Origin: Bacillota bacterium
GTDB taxonomy: Bacteria > Bacillota > Clostridia > DSM-8532
Reading direction: 5' to 3'
Length of the DNA: 64,000 nucleotides
Assembly: GCA_023415825.1 (NCBI GenBank)
Contig: JAEZJF010000024.1
Location: 62,001-126,000 of the forward strand
Position numbers and translations under genes: made by a program. This document shows, one piece after another, positions 8,998 to 18,043 of this stretch. The notes below the pieces were generated by a model. It was not told where the DNA came from, made no database searches, and saw nothing but the letters and a program-made list of their open reading frames with translations. Each line of letters starts with the position of its first letter. The stretch's first letter is position 1.

Positions 8998-10416
8998 TTA
9001 CATGGTCAATACGCCCTCTTCTGAATTGATAATCATGAGTACCTTTACTTCAGCACCCGTGTTAGCGTCAATATAGATGAGGAAATCTTTGTCGTCGAGC
9101 TTTCCAATAAACTCATGGCATAGAATTTCGGTTCCATAATTGGTGGGTATGACAACGAGACCCGAATAACGTACATCCTTACCTTTTGTTACCTTCTCTC
9201 TGGCTTGAGCCTCTGAGATTTTAGGAGCTCCCAGATTGCGATCCTTGTGGTTCATGTAGTAGCCCTTGGCCTCATAGCCCACAACCTCCCCATTATCCAA
9301 AGCCACCTTTACCTTAGCCAGATCAGGATAGTAAGTGATACCTTTTTCGGCGTAAGCATAGTTAATAACTGCCATACCGTCATTCTGGAGATAGTAGGAC
9401 TCCTTCATATTGGGCAATCCGCGGTTTGCAAGAAATTCTCTTCCGATGGTCTTGGCCTTCTCAATATCAATGGTCTTTTGACCAATATCTCGGTTAAAGA
9501 GGTACCATATCACGTGGCCGCCCTTGACCGAAACATCGGCCTCGGCAACACTGTCTTTTTTATTACCCAGAATCTCCATCCTGAAATTAAAGGTGTTAAT
9601 AATCCCATTATTATTGTCTGCCAGTTTCTTAATATTTCGGACCTTATCCTTGCCAAGAAATTTTGAAAGGCTGTCAATGGCTTGGTTCTCTGTGACATTG
9701 TCCCCTTTGAGCCCCACAGCCTTTCGGTTTTCCATATGCTCTGAGAAGGGTCCATCGTAGATGAGCGTAGGCATTTCCTGAAAGTCCTTATCGATGCTGT
9801 CAAAGCTCTTTGGCATCTCCTGGGAGGCTTTTTTCATATCCTTGCTCGTCTCCTGGGACACGTTTTCCCACTTAAAATTCCCGTTGGATAGATCCCCTTT
9901 TAGCTCATTAAGACTATTTTCAAGAGTAACGGAAAAACCGTGAAGGCTTTCCAGGGTTTTCATTTGTGCATCATCAATGGCCTTACCCTGCACGTTCTGC
10001 CTGGATATGGTTTGCGAAAGATCGGCCACCTGCGCTAAGAATTTCTCGGTATTAGAAAGAACCCCCACAGAAAGGGGAAGCTGTCCCAGGTTGCTTGAAG
10101 CCGCATTGGCCTCCCGCCAGACGTCATTCAAGGTTGAAGCCGTGAGCGACGGGGACGAGGTCATCCTTGCCTTCATAAGCATGACCTGTACATTCTGAAC
10201 GTAACCTACCAGCTCATGAAAAGCACGATTGTAGGTATTGTCAAGCTCTCTTCTGAGTCTAACGGCTCTGCTGTATTGATAGGCTCCGAAGAGGGTGGTA
10301 GCAAGTAAAATGGCAATAATGAGATTCTTAGCCCTATTCTTTGACAGAATTGCGTAAAAGGCTTTCATATTGTGACGCGTATCTTTTTCCATAACCGTTT
10401 CCCGTGCCTTTCTCAT
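8998..10416 (-). CDS. ypeB: Germination protein YpeB
   Basis: This is a 472-residue spore membrane protein. One N-terminal transmembrane segment lies at about residues 31-50 (LIIAILLATTLFGAYQY). A long helical domain follows, and the C-terminal half contains PepSY-like repeats, including segments around KTIGREFLANRGLP and EAQAREKVTKGKDV. YpeB is needed for assembly and stability of the cortex-lytic enzyme SleB in dormant spores. The start overlaps the sleB stop by four bases (ATGA), so the two genes are translationally coupled in the usual sleB-ypeB order. Expression in the forespore is expected from the family; I did not identify a sigma-G promoter. Confidence 0.92.
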   Translation of the reverse strand: MRKARETVMEKDTRHNMKAFYAILSKNRAKNLIIAILLATTLFGAYQYSRAVRLRRELDNTYNRAFHELVGYVQNVQVMLMKARMTSSPSLTASTLNDVWREANAASSNLGQLPLSVGVLSNTEKFLAQVADLSQTISRQNVQGKAIDDAQMKTLESLHGFSVTLENSLNELKGDLSNGNFKWENVSQETSKDMKKASQEMPKSFDSIDKDFQEMPTLIYDGPFSEHMENRKAVGLKGDNVTENQAIDSLSKFLGKDKVRNIKKLADNNNGIINTFNFRMEILGNKKDSVAEADVSVKGGHVIWYLFNRDIGQKTIDIEKAKTIGREFLANRGLPNMKESYYLQNDGMAVINYAYAEKGITYYPDLAKVKVALDNGEVVGYEAKGYYMNHKDRNLGAPKISEAQAREKVTKGKDVRYSGLVVIPTNYGTEILCHEFIGKLDDKDFLIYIDANTGAEVKVLMIINSEEGVLTM

Positions 10417-10874
10417 TTTCCAAAATTATGTTTTCCGATTTTCATTATAATTTTTCTTGACCAAATCCACTTGCTCGTAGCTGTTGCTGGATTCCAATAA
10501 TAAAGACAGCCATGGGAAGGGTCCCATCCGTTTAAAGCATCCCTTGCTGCTTTTACAACCGTGGACTTGGGATCAATGGGAACATTTATCTGACCGTCTG
10601 ATACAGCGGTGAAAGCACCGGGCTGATAGATCACCCCAGAGATGGTATTAGGGAAATTAGGAGATGCGACGCGATTCAAAATGACTGCGCCCACCGCCAC
10701 CTGCCCCTCATAAGGCTCACCTCTTGCTTCACCATTGATAGCCCTTGCCAGAAGCTGCTCATCGCTGACTCTTCCTGAAGCACCTGCGCCGAAACTTGTC
10801 TGGGGCCAAAGAGCCACAGAAAATGCAATCAGGACCACCACTATAATGATAAAATTCCATCTATTCGCTTTCAT
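10413..10874 (-). CDS. sleB: Spore cortex-lytic enzyme SleB/CwlJ type, catalytic domain only
   Basis: This is a 153-residue secreted hydrolase (Hydrolase_2, PF07486). A signal peptide or anchor lies at residues 7-28. The catalytic domain contains ARAINGEARGEPYEGQ with the conserved glutamate, VGAVILNRV, and the C-terminal WIWSRKI and IGKHNF motifs. SleB degrades muramic-delta-lactam cortex during germination. The N-terminal peptidoglycan-binding domain of Bacillus SleB is absent, so the protein resembles a minimal SleB or CwlJ. The ypeB partner directly downstream supports the SleB assignment. An AGGTG site precedes the ATG at 10874. Confidence 0.88.
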   Translation of the reverse strand: MKANRWNFIIIVVVLIAFSVALWPQTSFGAGASGRVSDEQLLARAINGEARGEPYEGQVAVGAVILNRVASPNFPNTISGVIYQPGAFTAVSDGQINVPIDPKSTVVKAARDALNGWDPSHGCLYYWNPATATSKWIWSRKIIMKIGKHNFGK

Positions 10875-10964
10875 ATTGTCACCTCAAGTGATATTCTTTC
10901 AAATATTTTAGAAAATTATCCAATAAAATACTTAATGAACAATTCTCGACCCGTAAGTAAAAAA

Positions 10965-10995
10965 AAATTTAGAGAACGTCGGGTTCCCTAAATTT
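10965..10995 (-). terminator. Terminator of the acpS-yhaO-yhaN operon
   Basis: AAATTTAG...CTAAATTT pairs around an inner GAAC/GTTC stem. On the minus strand it is followed by nine or more T. It lies just after the yhaN-like stop codon. Confidence 0.8.
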
Positions 10996-11028
10996 TTGTT
11001 CATCATTTTTTAATTAACTTCCAACGCG

Positions 11029-13473
11029 TTATTGCTGCAGCCTGATGCGGTTCATATTATTACCAAACACAGCCTGTGCCAGCTCTAATTCTCGATTTCT
11101 GCAAGTGAAGAAAAAGATTTGCCGCTCCCCGGCCAGCTCCTTTAAAAGCTCAAAGGCATTCTTAGCCCGGTCTTCATCGTACTGGGCAAAGGGCTCATCC
11201 AGAAAGAGGGGAAGCGGTTCTCTCCCCTTCTCAAGAAGACGAACGGCTGCAAGCCGCATGCAAAAATATACCTGATCAATGGCTCCTCCGCTTAACCTGT
11301 TAACGGGAATGAGCTCCTCGGTCTCAGGTGCTTCAAGATTAATCTGAAGCATGTCATTGGCTAGAGCCTGCCGATAACGTCCCGTGGTCATACGGTCCAT
11401 CATGCGACTCATCTCTTTGTTGAGGGCGGGAATATAGTCCTGTTGAATCCTTGAGGCCACATCCCTTAAAACCTGACTGGCAAGTGTCAAGCTTGAGCCC
11501 ACTCTTTCAAGGGCCTCTTTCTTTTTTTGAAAATTTTCAAGCTCCTCAAGAACACCGGCCAGCTCTCCTTCCCCGGGTGCTTGCTCCAACCGGGTATTAA
11601 GAGCGGTAATTTCCAGTTGAGCTTCATTGATTCTGCCCTCCAGGGCTCTTATCTCCCTGTCAAGCTGAATGGAGTCCGAGTCATCCAAGGTATTACGGTT
11701 TATCGTGCCCGAATCAGAAAACTCCAAAAGGGCCTCTTCCAAATCATTTATCGATGTGATGGGCTTTTGGGCAAGCGTACCGGCTTCTCTTAAAAGGTGC
11801 CCCAGTTTTTCTTCCAATCCTTTTCCCCTGGTCAGAAGGATTCTCTTTTCTTCTTTGGCTTTCTTGAGACTTTCAACACCTTGCTTGAGGGCTTCTGCGG
11901 CTAAGGCTTTATCCTTCCCTTCCTTGTACCATTTACTGTCCCCTCCCAGCCGCATCAGTTGCCTGTCATAATCTTCAACCTGGCTATATAGGGCTTCCAG
12001 ATGCCTTTGGATCTCCAAAATCCGCTGGGTATTGTTCTCTATCTGACCTCTCAGCTTTAGTTGGTTTTCTCTATACTGAATATAGTCGGACATGCCAGTA
12101 AATCCGGCGTTTATGAGGGCACGGTTCATGCCCTGGGCATCAGAATAAATCTGACTCCGGCCACGGGTTTTCTTAAAACTGGACAGTAAAAGTATTACTC
12201 CGGAAATAGCAATGACTGATAGTCCAAGCGCTAAAAAAATAGGAGAATGGTTGGCAAGATAGGATCCAAAAAAAATCAAAACCAGAAGCCCAATGGCAAA
12301 GAAGATAGGTCTTGTCCAATTAGGTTTTGATGGTATATTTTGGTTTCTGCCCAGGCCGCGGGAGTTTTTTGCATGAGCTTGTTCTTTTAGCTCCGAGTAA
12401 TTTTTTATACCATCTTCTACAAGCCGAACCTTTCTTTGAAATAAATCATCTTCATCCGTTGACTCTTTCAAAACCTCAAGCCTGTTCTGCAAGTCCCTTA
12501 AGCGTGATGTCTCATGTTCTATGGCCTGGTAAGCTTGTTTTTCCTCATGATGCAAAAGCACGACCTTTGAAACATTGTCTTCAGTAACATCTTCAAAATC
12601 CTTCAGCTCAAAAAGAGCGGCATTACACGCCTTAAGGCTGTTTTCGATATAATCGGATTCCTCTTTAAGCCCGATAAGCTCCCGCTTTATGGCATGCAGT
12701 CTCTCACGCTTATGCGTGTCTATTTGATGCCTTCCTTCTTTAAGCTTTTCATTCAATTCCTTTAAAAGACTTTTTTTCTCATGAAGAGACGATGCTGTAT
12801 CCAGATACTGCTCATTTAACGCTATAATTGCCTGTTTCCTTTGCTCCAGCTCGGAAATCCTCGTATTGACCTTGTCCAAAGGCCGGGTGGTGGACCTTCC
12901 GGTACCTACCCTCTCAAGCAGCGCCGATTCCAGAGCATCGACAGCCCGTGTGAGCGAAAGCTCTTCATTACCTGTAGCGTTAATATTTGAAAGCTTCTCC
13001 AATAGAGCTTTTCTCCCATCTTCATCAACAGCACTCTGCATCTGTCGTATAAAGGCACTTCGATCGAAGGTCACCTCATCAAGGCCCAGATGCTCCTCGG
13101 CAAATTTGGGCCCTAACTCTTTGTCCTGAGGAAACTCAAGGGTCAGATTATTGGCATTTCCATCATAAACATTGGTGGTTCCCTTATCAAAATTACGCCC
13201 TATGCGATATACCGACCCATTTTCTAGGGTATACTCCAATACCCCGGCATATTGGGCTGCGACCCAAGGTTTATAATGCTTTATGGGCGGGAGGCTTCCG
13301 TCTTTAGCTTTCCGCCCACCCCTCTGTCCATAAAGCATAGCTCGGATAAAAGCCTGAAGCGTCGATTTCCCCGACTCATTGGCTTCATATATGATGTTAA
13401 AACCCTCTTTAGGGGCCGCTTTGAACTGATCAAACTTTCCAAAGCCCTTAATGTCCCATAACGTGATTTTCAT
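11029..13473 (-). CDS. yhaN: YhaN-like SMC/Rad50-type ATPase with internal membrane hairpin
   Basis: This is an 814-residue ABC-type ATPase of the YhaN/SbcC group. The N-terminal lobe has the P-loop region EANESGKST (residues 30-38), in which the first glycine of the usual GxxxxGK[ST] is Glu30. Long coiled coils follow. They are interrupted near residue 400 by two adjacent hydrophobic segments (IFFAIGLLVLIFFGSY and FLALGLSVIAISGVILLL), as in membrane-associated YhaN proteins. The C-terminal lobe has the signature LSGGAIDQVYF and Walker B PLFLDEPFAQYD. It works with the metallo-nuclease encoded directly upstream, probably in DNA end processing or repair. A palindromic repeat separates the two genes. 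Confidence 0.83.
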   Translation of the reverse strand: MKITLWDIKGFGKFDQFKAAPKEGFNIIYEANESGKSTLQAFIRAMLYGQRGGRKAKDGSLPPIKHYKPWVAAQYAGVLEYTLENGSVYRIGRNFDKGTTNVYDGNANNLTLEFPQDKELGPKFAEEHLGLDEVTFDRSAFIRQMQSAVDEDGRKALLEKLSNINATGNEELSLTRAVDALESALLERVGTGRSTTRPLDKVNTRISELEQRKQAIIALNEQYLDTASSLHEKKSLLKELNEKLKEGRHQIDTHKRERLHAIKRELIGLKEESDYIENSLKACNAALFELKDFEDVTEDNVSKVVLLHHEEKQAYQAIEHETSRLRDLQNRLEVLKESTDEDDLFQRKVRLVEDGIKNYSELKEQAHAKNSRGLGRNQNIPSKPNWTRPIFFAIGLLVLIFFGSYLANHSPIFLALGLSVIAISGVILLLSSFKKTRGRSQIYSDAQGMNRALINAGFTGMSDYIQYRENQLKLRGQIENNTQRILEIQRHLEALYSQVEDYDRQLMRLGGDSKWYKEGKDKALAAEALKQGVESLKKAKEEKRILLTRGKGLEEKLGHLLREAGTLAQKPITSINDLEEALLEFSDSGTINRNTLDDSDSIQLDREIRALEGRINEAQLEITALNTRLEQAPGEGELAGVLEELENFQKKKEALERVGSSLTLASQVLRDVASRIQQDYIPALNKEMSRMMDRMTTGRYRQALANDMLQINLEAPETEELIPVNRLSGGAIDQVYFCMRLAAVRLLEKGREPLPLFLDEPFAQYDEDRAKNAFELLKELAGERQIFFFTCRNRELELAQAVFGNNMNRIRLQQ

Positions 13474-13520
13474 GATTCTCTCCTATAACGAGAATTTAAA
13501 TATCCCCCGCCTCGAGTTTC

Positions 13521-13574
13521 ACTGACTCGGTACCGGTTCGAAATCTTTGATTTCGGTAACCGGTGATGTCAGTA
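13521..13574 (-). repeat. Palindromic repeat between yhaO and yhaN, overlapping the yhaO stop
   Basis: The outer arms ACTGAC and GTCAGT and inner arms CGAAATC and GATTTCG (loop TTT) form a long imperfect hairpin. Read on the minus strand, its core GAAATCAAAGATTTCGAAC is also found at 30713-30747 (minus) and, with one change, at 49425-49456 (plus). The right end covers the stop codon of the nuclease gene (13569-13571). Confidence 0.75.
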
Positions 13575-14747
13575 CAGCTCCCGCCACCATTCTATTTTCC
13601 CGTTTTGAAGGGCTTCCAGCCCATATTGCAGCGCGAGGCTCAGTTTTTCTTTTTCCATGATAAGCGTCTCATTTTCAGGGTCCTCTTCCAGGATAGAGTC
13701 AATTGCTTGAAGCTGTTGCTGCATTTCCCGGACAAAGGCTCCCTTAAGTGTCGGGTCCTTAACGAGGACTTCCATATCAAAGGCCCTTTGGGTATCATCC
13801 TGAATTTTCAGATACAGCCAGTCTTCGGCCAGAAGCTCAGTAAGGATATCGGGGTCAATCTCAAGCTCGGTACGCCCTTTTAAAGTGATTCTTGTAATAT
13901 CCTTCTCGGGGTTCATTCCTTCTAAAGCGCCCAGAAGCCTTATTTTAACTTCTTCAAGGGTTCTGCAATCGGTAATGTCCATGGTTTTATCATGATAGAC
14001 CCGCATTGCCGTTTCAAAATGCCGGACTTCTACATGGACTCCTTGCTGCTCCTGTTGGAGAGTAACCAGAAAAGCACCGTGCACACCGGGCTCATCAAAG
14101 CCTAAAGGCTCAGGGCTACCGGGGTTAAAGGCTTTTTTTAGGATGAAATCCCTCCGGGTGGTATGGAAATGCCCCAATGCATAATAATCATAGCCCAAAG
14201 CTTCCAGTTCGCTTGATGTAACTGGTTTGTAGGCTTGTTTTGTAAAGTCCATATCCAATGTCCCATGGATCATTAAAATATTGAAATATCCCTCAAGGGT
14301 CGATGGTACCGCTGATAGATCGGGCTTGTCTTCTTTAAAGGAAGCAAAGCCAATGCCGTAAAGGTTGACTTTCTCTTTTTCAAGTATCAGGGAGGGGTGC
14401 TCCTTCGATAGAATAGTGACATTAGAAGGCCAATCCCAGTTTCGATACCATGAGTTCGAAAGGTACGGATCATGGTTTCCTGGTATGATGACCACGGGAA
14501 CCTGAACCTCGGAAAGCTTCATATGGAGCCAATCCATGGTCCGCCGGGCAAAGGTATGGTGCTCATATAAATCACCGGCGATTAAGAGAAGCTCCGCCTT
14601 TTCGTCCTTGACACGCTGAAGGATATTTAAAAACGCGCTTCGAATATCCTTGCGCCTGATTTCGGCATATGTACCCCGGCCATGCTCCTTAAAAGGTGCA
14701 TCCAGATGGAGATCCGCACAATGTATCAGTTTCAGGCTTCTCAACAA
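13569..14747 (-). CDS. yhaO: YhaO/SbcD-like DNA-repair metallophosphoesterase
   Basis: This is a 392-residue Mre11/SbcD-fold nuclease. The metal-binding blocks are in order: DLHLD (residues 12-16 region), GDLYEH, GNHDPY, MIHGT and GHFHTT, all intact. The C-terminal third is helical and charged, as in YhaO. The start is one of two tandem TTG codons (14747 or 14744) behind a strong GGGGGAAG site, nine bases after the acpS stop. It forms an operon with acpS upstream and its presumed ATPase partner yhaN downstream. Partnership by analogy with SbcCD and B. subtilis YhaO/YhaN is established for the family; the DNA substrate is not known. Confidence 0.87.
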   Translation of the reverse strand: MLRSLKLIHCADLHLDAPFKEHGRGTYAEIRRKDIRSAFLNILQRVKDEKAELLLIAGDLYEHHTFARRTMDWLHMKLSEVQVPVVIIPGNHDPYLSNSWYRNWDWPSNVTILSKEHPSLILEKEKVNLYGIGFASFKEDKPDLSAVPSTLEGYFNILMIHGTLDMDFTKQAYKPVTSSELEALGYDYYALGHFHTTRRDFILKKAFNPGSPEPLGFDEPGVHGAFLVTLQQEQQGVHVEVRHFETAMRVYHDKTMDITDCRTLEEVKIRLLGALEGMNPEKDITRITLKGRTELEIDPDILTELLAEDWLYLKIQDDTQRAFDMEVLVKDPTLKGAFVREMQQQLQAIDSILEEDPENETLIMEKEKLSLALQYGLEALQNGKIEWWRELY

Positions 14748-14756
14748 TTCTTCCCC

Positions 14757-15137
14757 CTAAAGCAATATCACGGCCTGAGCCGCCGCATAGTCCCGGCTAT
14801 GGGTCAGGCTGATGTCCATGGCTTTGCCGCCCATGGCCTCATAAATATGCCTGGCTTCTCCGTGGAGAATGACCGAAGGCTTCCCCTCTTCTCCATTAAC
14901 AATCTCTATATCCAAAAAGGAGACCCCTTTGGCAATGCCTGTTCCCAGAGCTTTTGCCACAGCTTCCTTGGCACAGAAGCGCGCAGCAAAGCTTTGGAGA
15001 GCCGCTTTACCCCTGGCCTCACAATAAGCTCTTTCCTTCGATGTGAAGACCTTCCTTTTAAAGCTCTCACCGTGCTGTGAAAGTGCTCTTTCCATTCGTT
15101 CGAGCTCTACTAAATCCAGGCCGCATCGCACACCCAT
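14757..15137 (-). CDS. acpS: Holo-[acyl-carrier-protein] synthase
   Basis: AcpS transfers 4'-phosphopantetheine from CoA to acyl carrier protein. The start is set at the ATG at 15137 because CAGGAG lies seven bases upstream. An extension to 15161 has no site. The resulting 126 residues match the family length. Magnesium/CoA-binding motifs are visible: GLDLVELERM near the N-terminus and RFCAKEAVAKALGTG in the middle, then DISLTHSRDYAAAQA at the C-terminus. It is the first gene of the acpS-yhaO-yhaN operon and lies just downstream of a tRNA-Arg gene. Confidence 0.93.
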   Translation of the reverse strand: MGVRCGLDLVELERMERALSQHGESFKRKVFTSKERAYCEARGKAALQSFAARFCAKEAVAKALGTGIAKGVSFLDIEIVNGEEGKPSVILHGEARHIYEAMGGKAMDISLTHSRDYAAAQAVILL

Positions 15138-15231
15138 ACTTGATCTCCTGAGGGATAACATTCTACATGCGTGGAAAATCTACGAGATTAGTAAAAGAGC
15201 ACAGGCTCATTATGCAACCTGTACTCAAAGC

Positions 15232-15306
15232 TGGCGTCCCGTATAGGAATCGAACCCATATTAATGGAACCGGAATCCATCGTCTTATCCATTAGACTAA
15301 CGGGAC
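15232..15306 (-). tRNA. tRNA-Arg (anticodon CCG)
   Basis: The cloverleaf folds fully: acceptor GTCCCGT/ACGGGAC, D arm closed by GTC/GAC, anticodon stem ATGGA/TCCAT with loop TTCCGGT (anticodon CCG, reading CGG), T arm with GGTTCGATTCC, and an encoded CCA at 15232-15234. Total length is 75 bases. Confidence 0.95.
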
Positions 15307-15337
15307 ATATGATGGCCTTCATAAGAAGGTACAAATA

Positions 15338-15366
15338 ATTATATCCTCTTTATCAAAGGATTTCAA
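15338..15366 (-). promoter_or_regulatory. Sigma-A promoter of tRNA-Arg
   Basis: On the minus strand TTGAAA (15361-15366) is separated by exactly 17 bases from TATAAT (15338-15343). The tRNA 5' end lies about 31 bases beyond the -10 box. Confidence 0.85.
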
Positions 15367-15388
15367 GCCCAAGCTTTGTCAGGGCTTT

Positions 15389-16045
15389 TCAACCCATCCT
15401 TTTCATAAGCAAATAAAAGATAGACTCTACGAAGAATATGGCTTCTCCACTGAGTTGCATCCAAAAATAAGTTGTCAGCAAAAGGATGAGCTTCCCGAAA
15501 ACCTGAATCCGGGTTTTTACACTGAATGTCCTGTACAGGATTCCCAATTGTATATAAGGCATAAAATTTAACAATATAAAGAGTATGGAAAATAGAAGCC
15601 GGATATTACTGGATGAAGCAACACTCACATTCTCCCATTCGATGCCGGAATAGACCAGAATGGCCGACGGTATAATGAAAAAAAGGTGGGAGAGTGCGTA
15701 CGATTTCATAAGTACGACGGGCATCCTGCTACTGACATGCTTACCACTTCGTTTACCTATCATGACAGAAAATTCAGCGATGGGTACCATGGTACAAATC
15801 ACATCAATGGCGCCAAGAATGAAAGAAAACAGGATAAAAACCAAAAGCTTGAATACCAATTCAATAAAATTTCCTTTAAATATGCCCGCCTTGAGCATGT
15901 CCTGAAAAAAGACCATGTCATAAAGGCCTATAAAAAGAAAAGCGAAAATCAAGCTCTGGAGCCTGACTGAGAGTTTTTTATGAACCCAAACCGGTAAGAG
16001 AAAAAAATCCAAAGGGCTAGCCGGTATTCCATTGACCTTTCCCAT
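15389..16045 (-). CDS. Polytopic membrane protein, function unknown
   Basis: This is a 218-residue protein. The start is placed at ATG 16045, which has AAGGATG upstream; the first in-frame ATG at 16072 lacks a site. Five or six hydrophobic segments are visible (FAFLFIGLYDMVFF, LVFKLLVFILFSFILGAI, LSHLFFIIPSAILVY, LLFSILFILLNFMPY, LILLLTTYFWMQL). The build resembles Yip1-type membrane proteins, but I see no diagnostic motif. It lies between a GH18 gene and tRNA-Arg with no obvious operon partner. I do not assign a function. Confidence 0.65.
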   Translation of the reverse strand: MGKVNGIPASPLDFFLLPVWVHKKLSVRLQSLIFAFLFIGLYDMVFFQDMLKAGIFKGNFIELVFKLLVFILFSFILGAIDVICTMVPIAEFSVMIGKRSGKHVSSRMPVVLMKSYALSHLFFIIPSAILVYSGIEWENVSVASSSNIRLLFSILFILLNFMPYIQLGILYRTFSVKTRIQVFGKLILLLTTYFWMQLSGEAIFFVESIFYLLMKRMG

Positions 16046-16125
16046 ATTTTCATCCTTTTTAATGCAATGCACTTATTTTAGCATAGCCCTGGCCGCTAAT
16101 CAAGGTAAGCTTCAACACCCTCTTA

Positions 16126-17898
16126 TTACTTCAATCCCTGTGGCTGACTGTATAGACTTTTCCATTCATCGTAATGGGTAATCTGCTTCAGGTTTCGTTC
16201 AAAGATGCTGAAAACAGATTCATCAGCAAAGTTGGCAGCCCACACACAAGCCCCGCCGAGATTATATTTATGTACCAGAGAGGTCTTCATATTAACGGCA
16301 TCTGCATCCTCAAGCCACATTTTATAGGTTTTACCATCCTTTTCATAGCTGGCTTGATATTGCCCTCCTACCTCGTTCCAGGCCACCGTTGCCTCATTTT
16401 CCTCGACCTCATTCCAGGCATTGGCCATATTGAGTGCCTTTGAGGCCACTTTGGTTTGGCCGTCCTTGGTTTCTTCGGTCCAAAGCCTTGTATAAAGCGG
16501 GATACCCAGGAGCAGCTTTTGGGCTGGAACCTCCTCCAAAGTCTTTTGGAGATTCTCCTCCACCCAAACAAGCTCTGCTGTGGATCCAGCCCTGGGACTG
16601 GTGGACCAGTGCTGATCATAAGCCATGAGGCAAATAAAGTCCACGCTTTCGGCCAAAGCCTTTCTGTCAAAGCATTTAGACCAGGTATCGCTCCCATCGG
16701 GTACGGTGACATCCACTGATATGTACAGTCCCTGTTCCTTGGCCAGAGGGTAAAATTCACGAACAAATTGGGTATAGGCGTCCTTATCCTTCTTGTAGAT
16801 ATTTTCAAAATCCAGGTTAATGCCGTCAAGCTTATACAGCGATGCATAGGCCAGAATACTGCGGATGATTTCCTGACGTTTGTCTGAATTATTTAATATA
16901 AGGCTGGTTCCTTCGATATCTCCAAAAGCGTTTGAGAAAAGCGCCCACACCTGCCATCCGTTTTTATGGGCATATTCGACGTATTCAGGTGTCGCCCTGT
17001 TTTTAATGGTTCCCTTTCGATCAACGATCTCAAACCATGTGGGAGAAATCACATCTATTCCGGGTGTGTTTTCCTTGGAAAACTCAATATTGCGCTTGGA
17101 ATAGGTCATATCCCAGACCAAATTGATTTTACCGGAGGATAGGATGGGGGGCTCGGTCTGTACGGGGTCGTCTATAATCTGTTGACTGCCTGTAACAGCT
17201 ACCTCATCCTTTTTTACATAGCCGACGGCACCATTATGATCGCGAACCTTATACCATTCTTCGTCTTCATCAAAGACCGTGAGACTATTCTCCAAGCTTC
17301 GGCTCACCGTCAACTGTTTTTCTCCTTCACCGACAAACTTCTTTATAATGGGTTCACGGATACTCGCCCCTTTTCGTACAACGGTCTTGGCATCCAAGGG
17401 CCAGGCTGTCCTAAATACTGTGTTCTTATCATCCACTATGATCACATCGTTGATTTGGACATAGCGTACTGTTATCCCGTAGAAATCAAGCAAGAAATCA
17501 ATGGGAAGGTACAATGTGCCGTTCTCCTCAACTGCAGGAAATTTTAATTCCATGGGTTTTTCATTGACCAAGGCCTCAAGGCTCCCTGTCTTCATTCTGA
17601 TTACCCGGTCCCTTGTCGTGATGGTAATTTTCAAAAGTGCCTCATCATACCAAAGATAGGGATCAATATGAGCCTTGATGGTGTCAAAGGGCAGAAGTAT
17701 TTGACCGTCCTTAAGTAAAGGCGGATAGTCCGATCTTATCCAATCTCCACCGATGACTAACCGTGTTTCGGGAATATCAAATGGATCCACCTCTGTTTTA
17801 TTGGGTGAAAAATTTTTAAGCCATATTGCATAAGCTCCTGAAAGAATCAAGAGCGTAACAAGAACCAAGGATAGTATGGTCAATCTTTTATTTCTCAT
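16126..17898 (-). CDS. Spore-type GH18 glycoside hydrolase with SH3 and copper-amine-oxidase-like N-terminal domain
   Basis: This is a 590-residue exported protein. A membrane anchor or signal lies at residues 8-28. Then comes a stalk domain resembling copper amine oxidase N-terminal repeats (about 45-165, with VNEKPMELKFPAVEENGTLY), followed by an SH3-like segment (about 170-235, WYKVRDHNGAVGYVKKDE). A GH18 barrel fills the rest. The catalytic motif is DGINLDFEN, matching DGxxxDxE with its acid glutamate, and the barrel-end motif LMAYDQHW is present. GH18 enzymes of this layout in spore formers (YaaH/SleL-like) act on peptidoglycan or cortex fragments; the precise substrate is inference. The ATG at 17898 follows GGGGAG. 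Confidence 0.85.
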   Translation of the reverse strand: MRNKRLTILSLVLVTLLILSGAYAIWLKNFSPNKTEVDPFDIPETRLVIGGDWIRSDYPPLLKDGQILLPFDTIKAHIDPYLWYDEALLKITITTRDRVIRMKTGSLEALVNEKPMELKFPAVEENGTLYLPIDFLLDFYGITVRYVQINDVIIVDDKNTVFRTAWPLDAKTVVRKGASIREPIIKKFVGEGEKQLTVSRSLENSLTVFDEDEEWYKVRDHNGAVGYVKKDEVAVTGSQQIIDDPVQTEPPILSSGKINLVWDMTYSKRNIEFSKENTPGIDVISPTWFEIVDRKGTIKNRATPEYVEYAHKNGWQVWALFSNAFGDIEGTSLILNNSDKRQEIIRSILAYASLYKLDGINLDFENIYKKDKDAYTQFVREFYPLAKEQGLYISVDVTVPDGSDTWSKCFDRKALAESVDFICLMAYDQHWSTSPRAGSTAELVWVEENLQKTLEEVPAQKLLLGIPLYTRLWTEETKDGQTKVASKALNMANAWNEVEENEATVAWNEVGGQYQASYEKDGKTYKMWLEDADAVNMKTSLVHKYNLGGACVWAANFADESVFSIFERNLKQITHYDEWKSLYSQPQGLK

Positions 17899-17986
17899 GC
17901 TCTCCCCATTTAAGAATTTGAAATTAATTGTGCAACACTATTATACAATATAGATATATGGCAGAACTATGGAAAAATGATGCGAA

Positions 17987-18010
17987 AAAAAGTCGCAAAG
18001 CGACTTTTTT
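17987..18010. terminator. Short bidirectional terminator downstream of 18044-18541
   Basis: GTCGC-AAA-GCGAC (17992-18004) is flanked by an A-run on the left and a T-run on the right. It can therefore stop minus-strand transcripts leaving the gene at 18044. Confidence 0.7.
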
Positions 18011-18043
18011 GATAACTGCTCTTAATATCTTTTAGTGCTTTCT

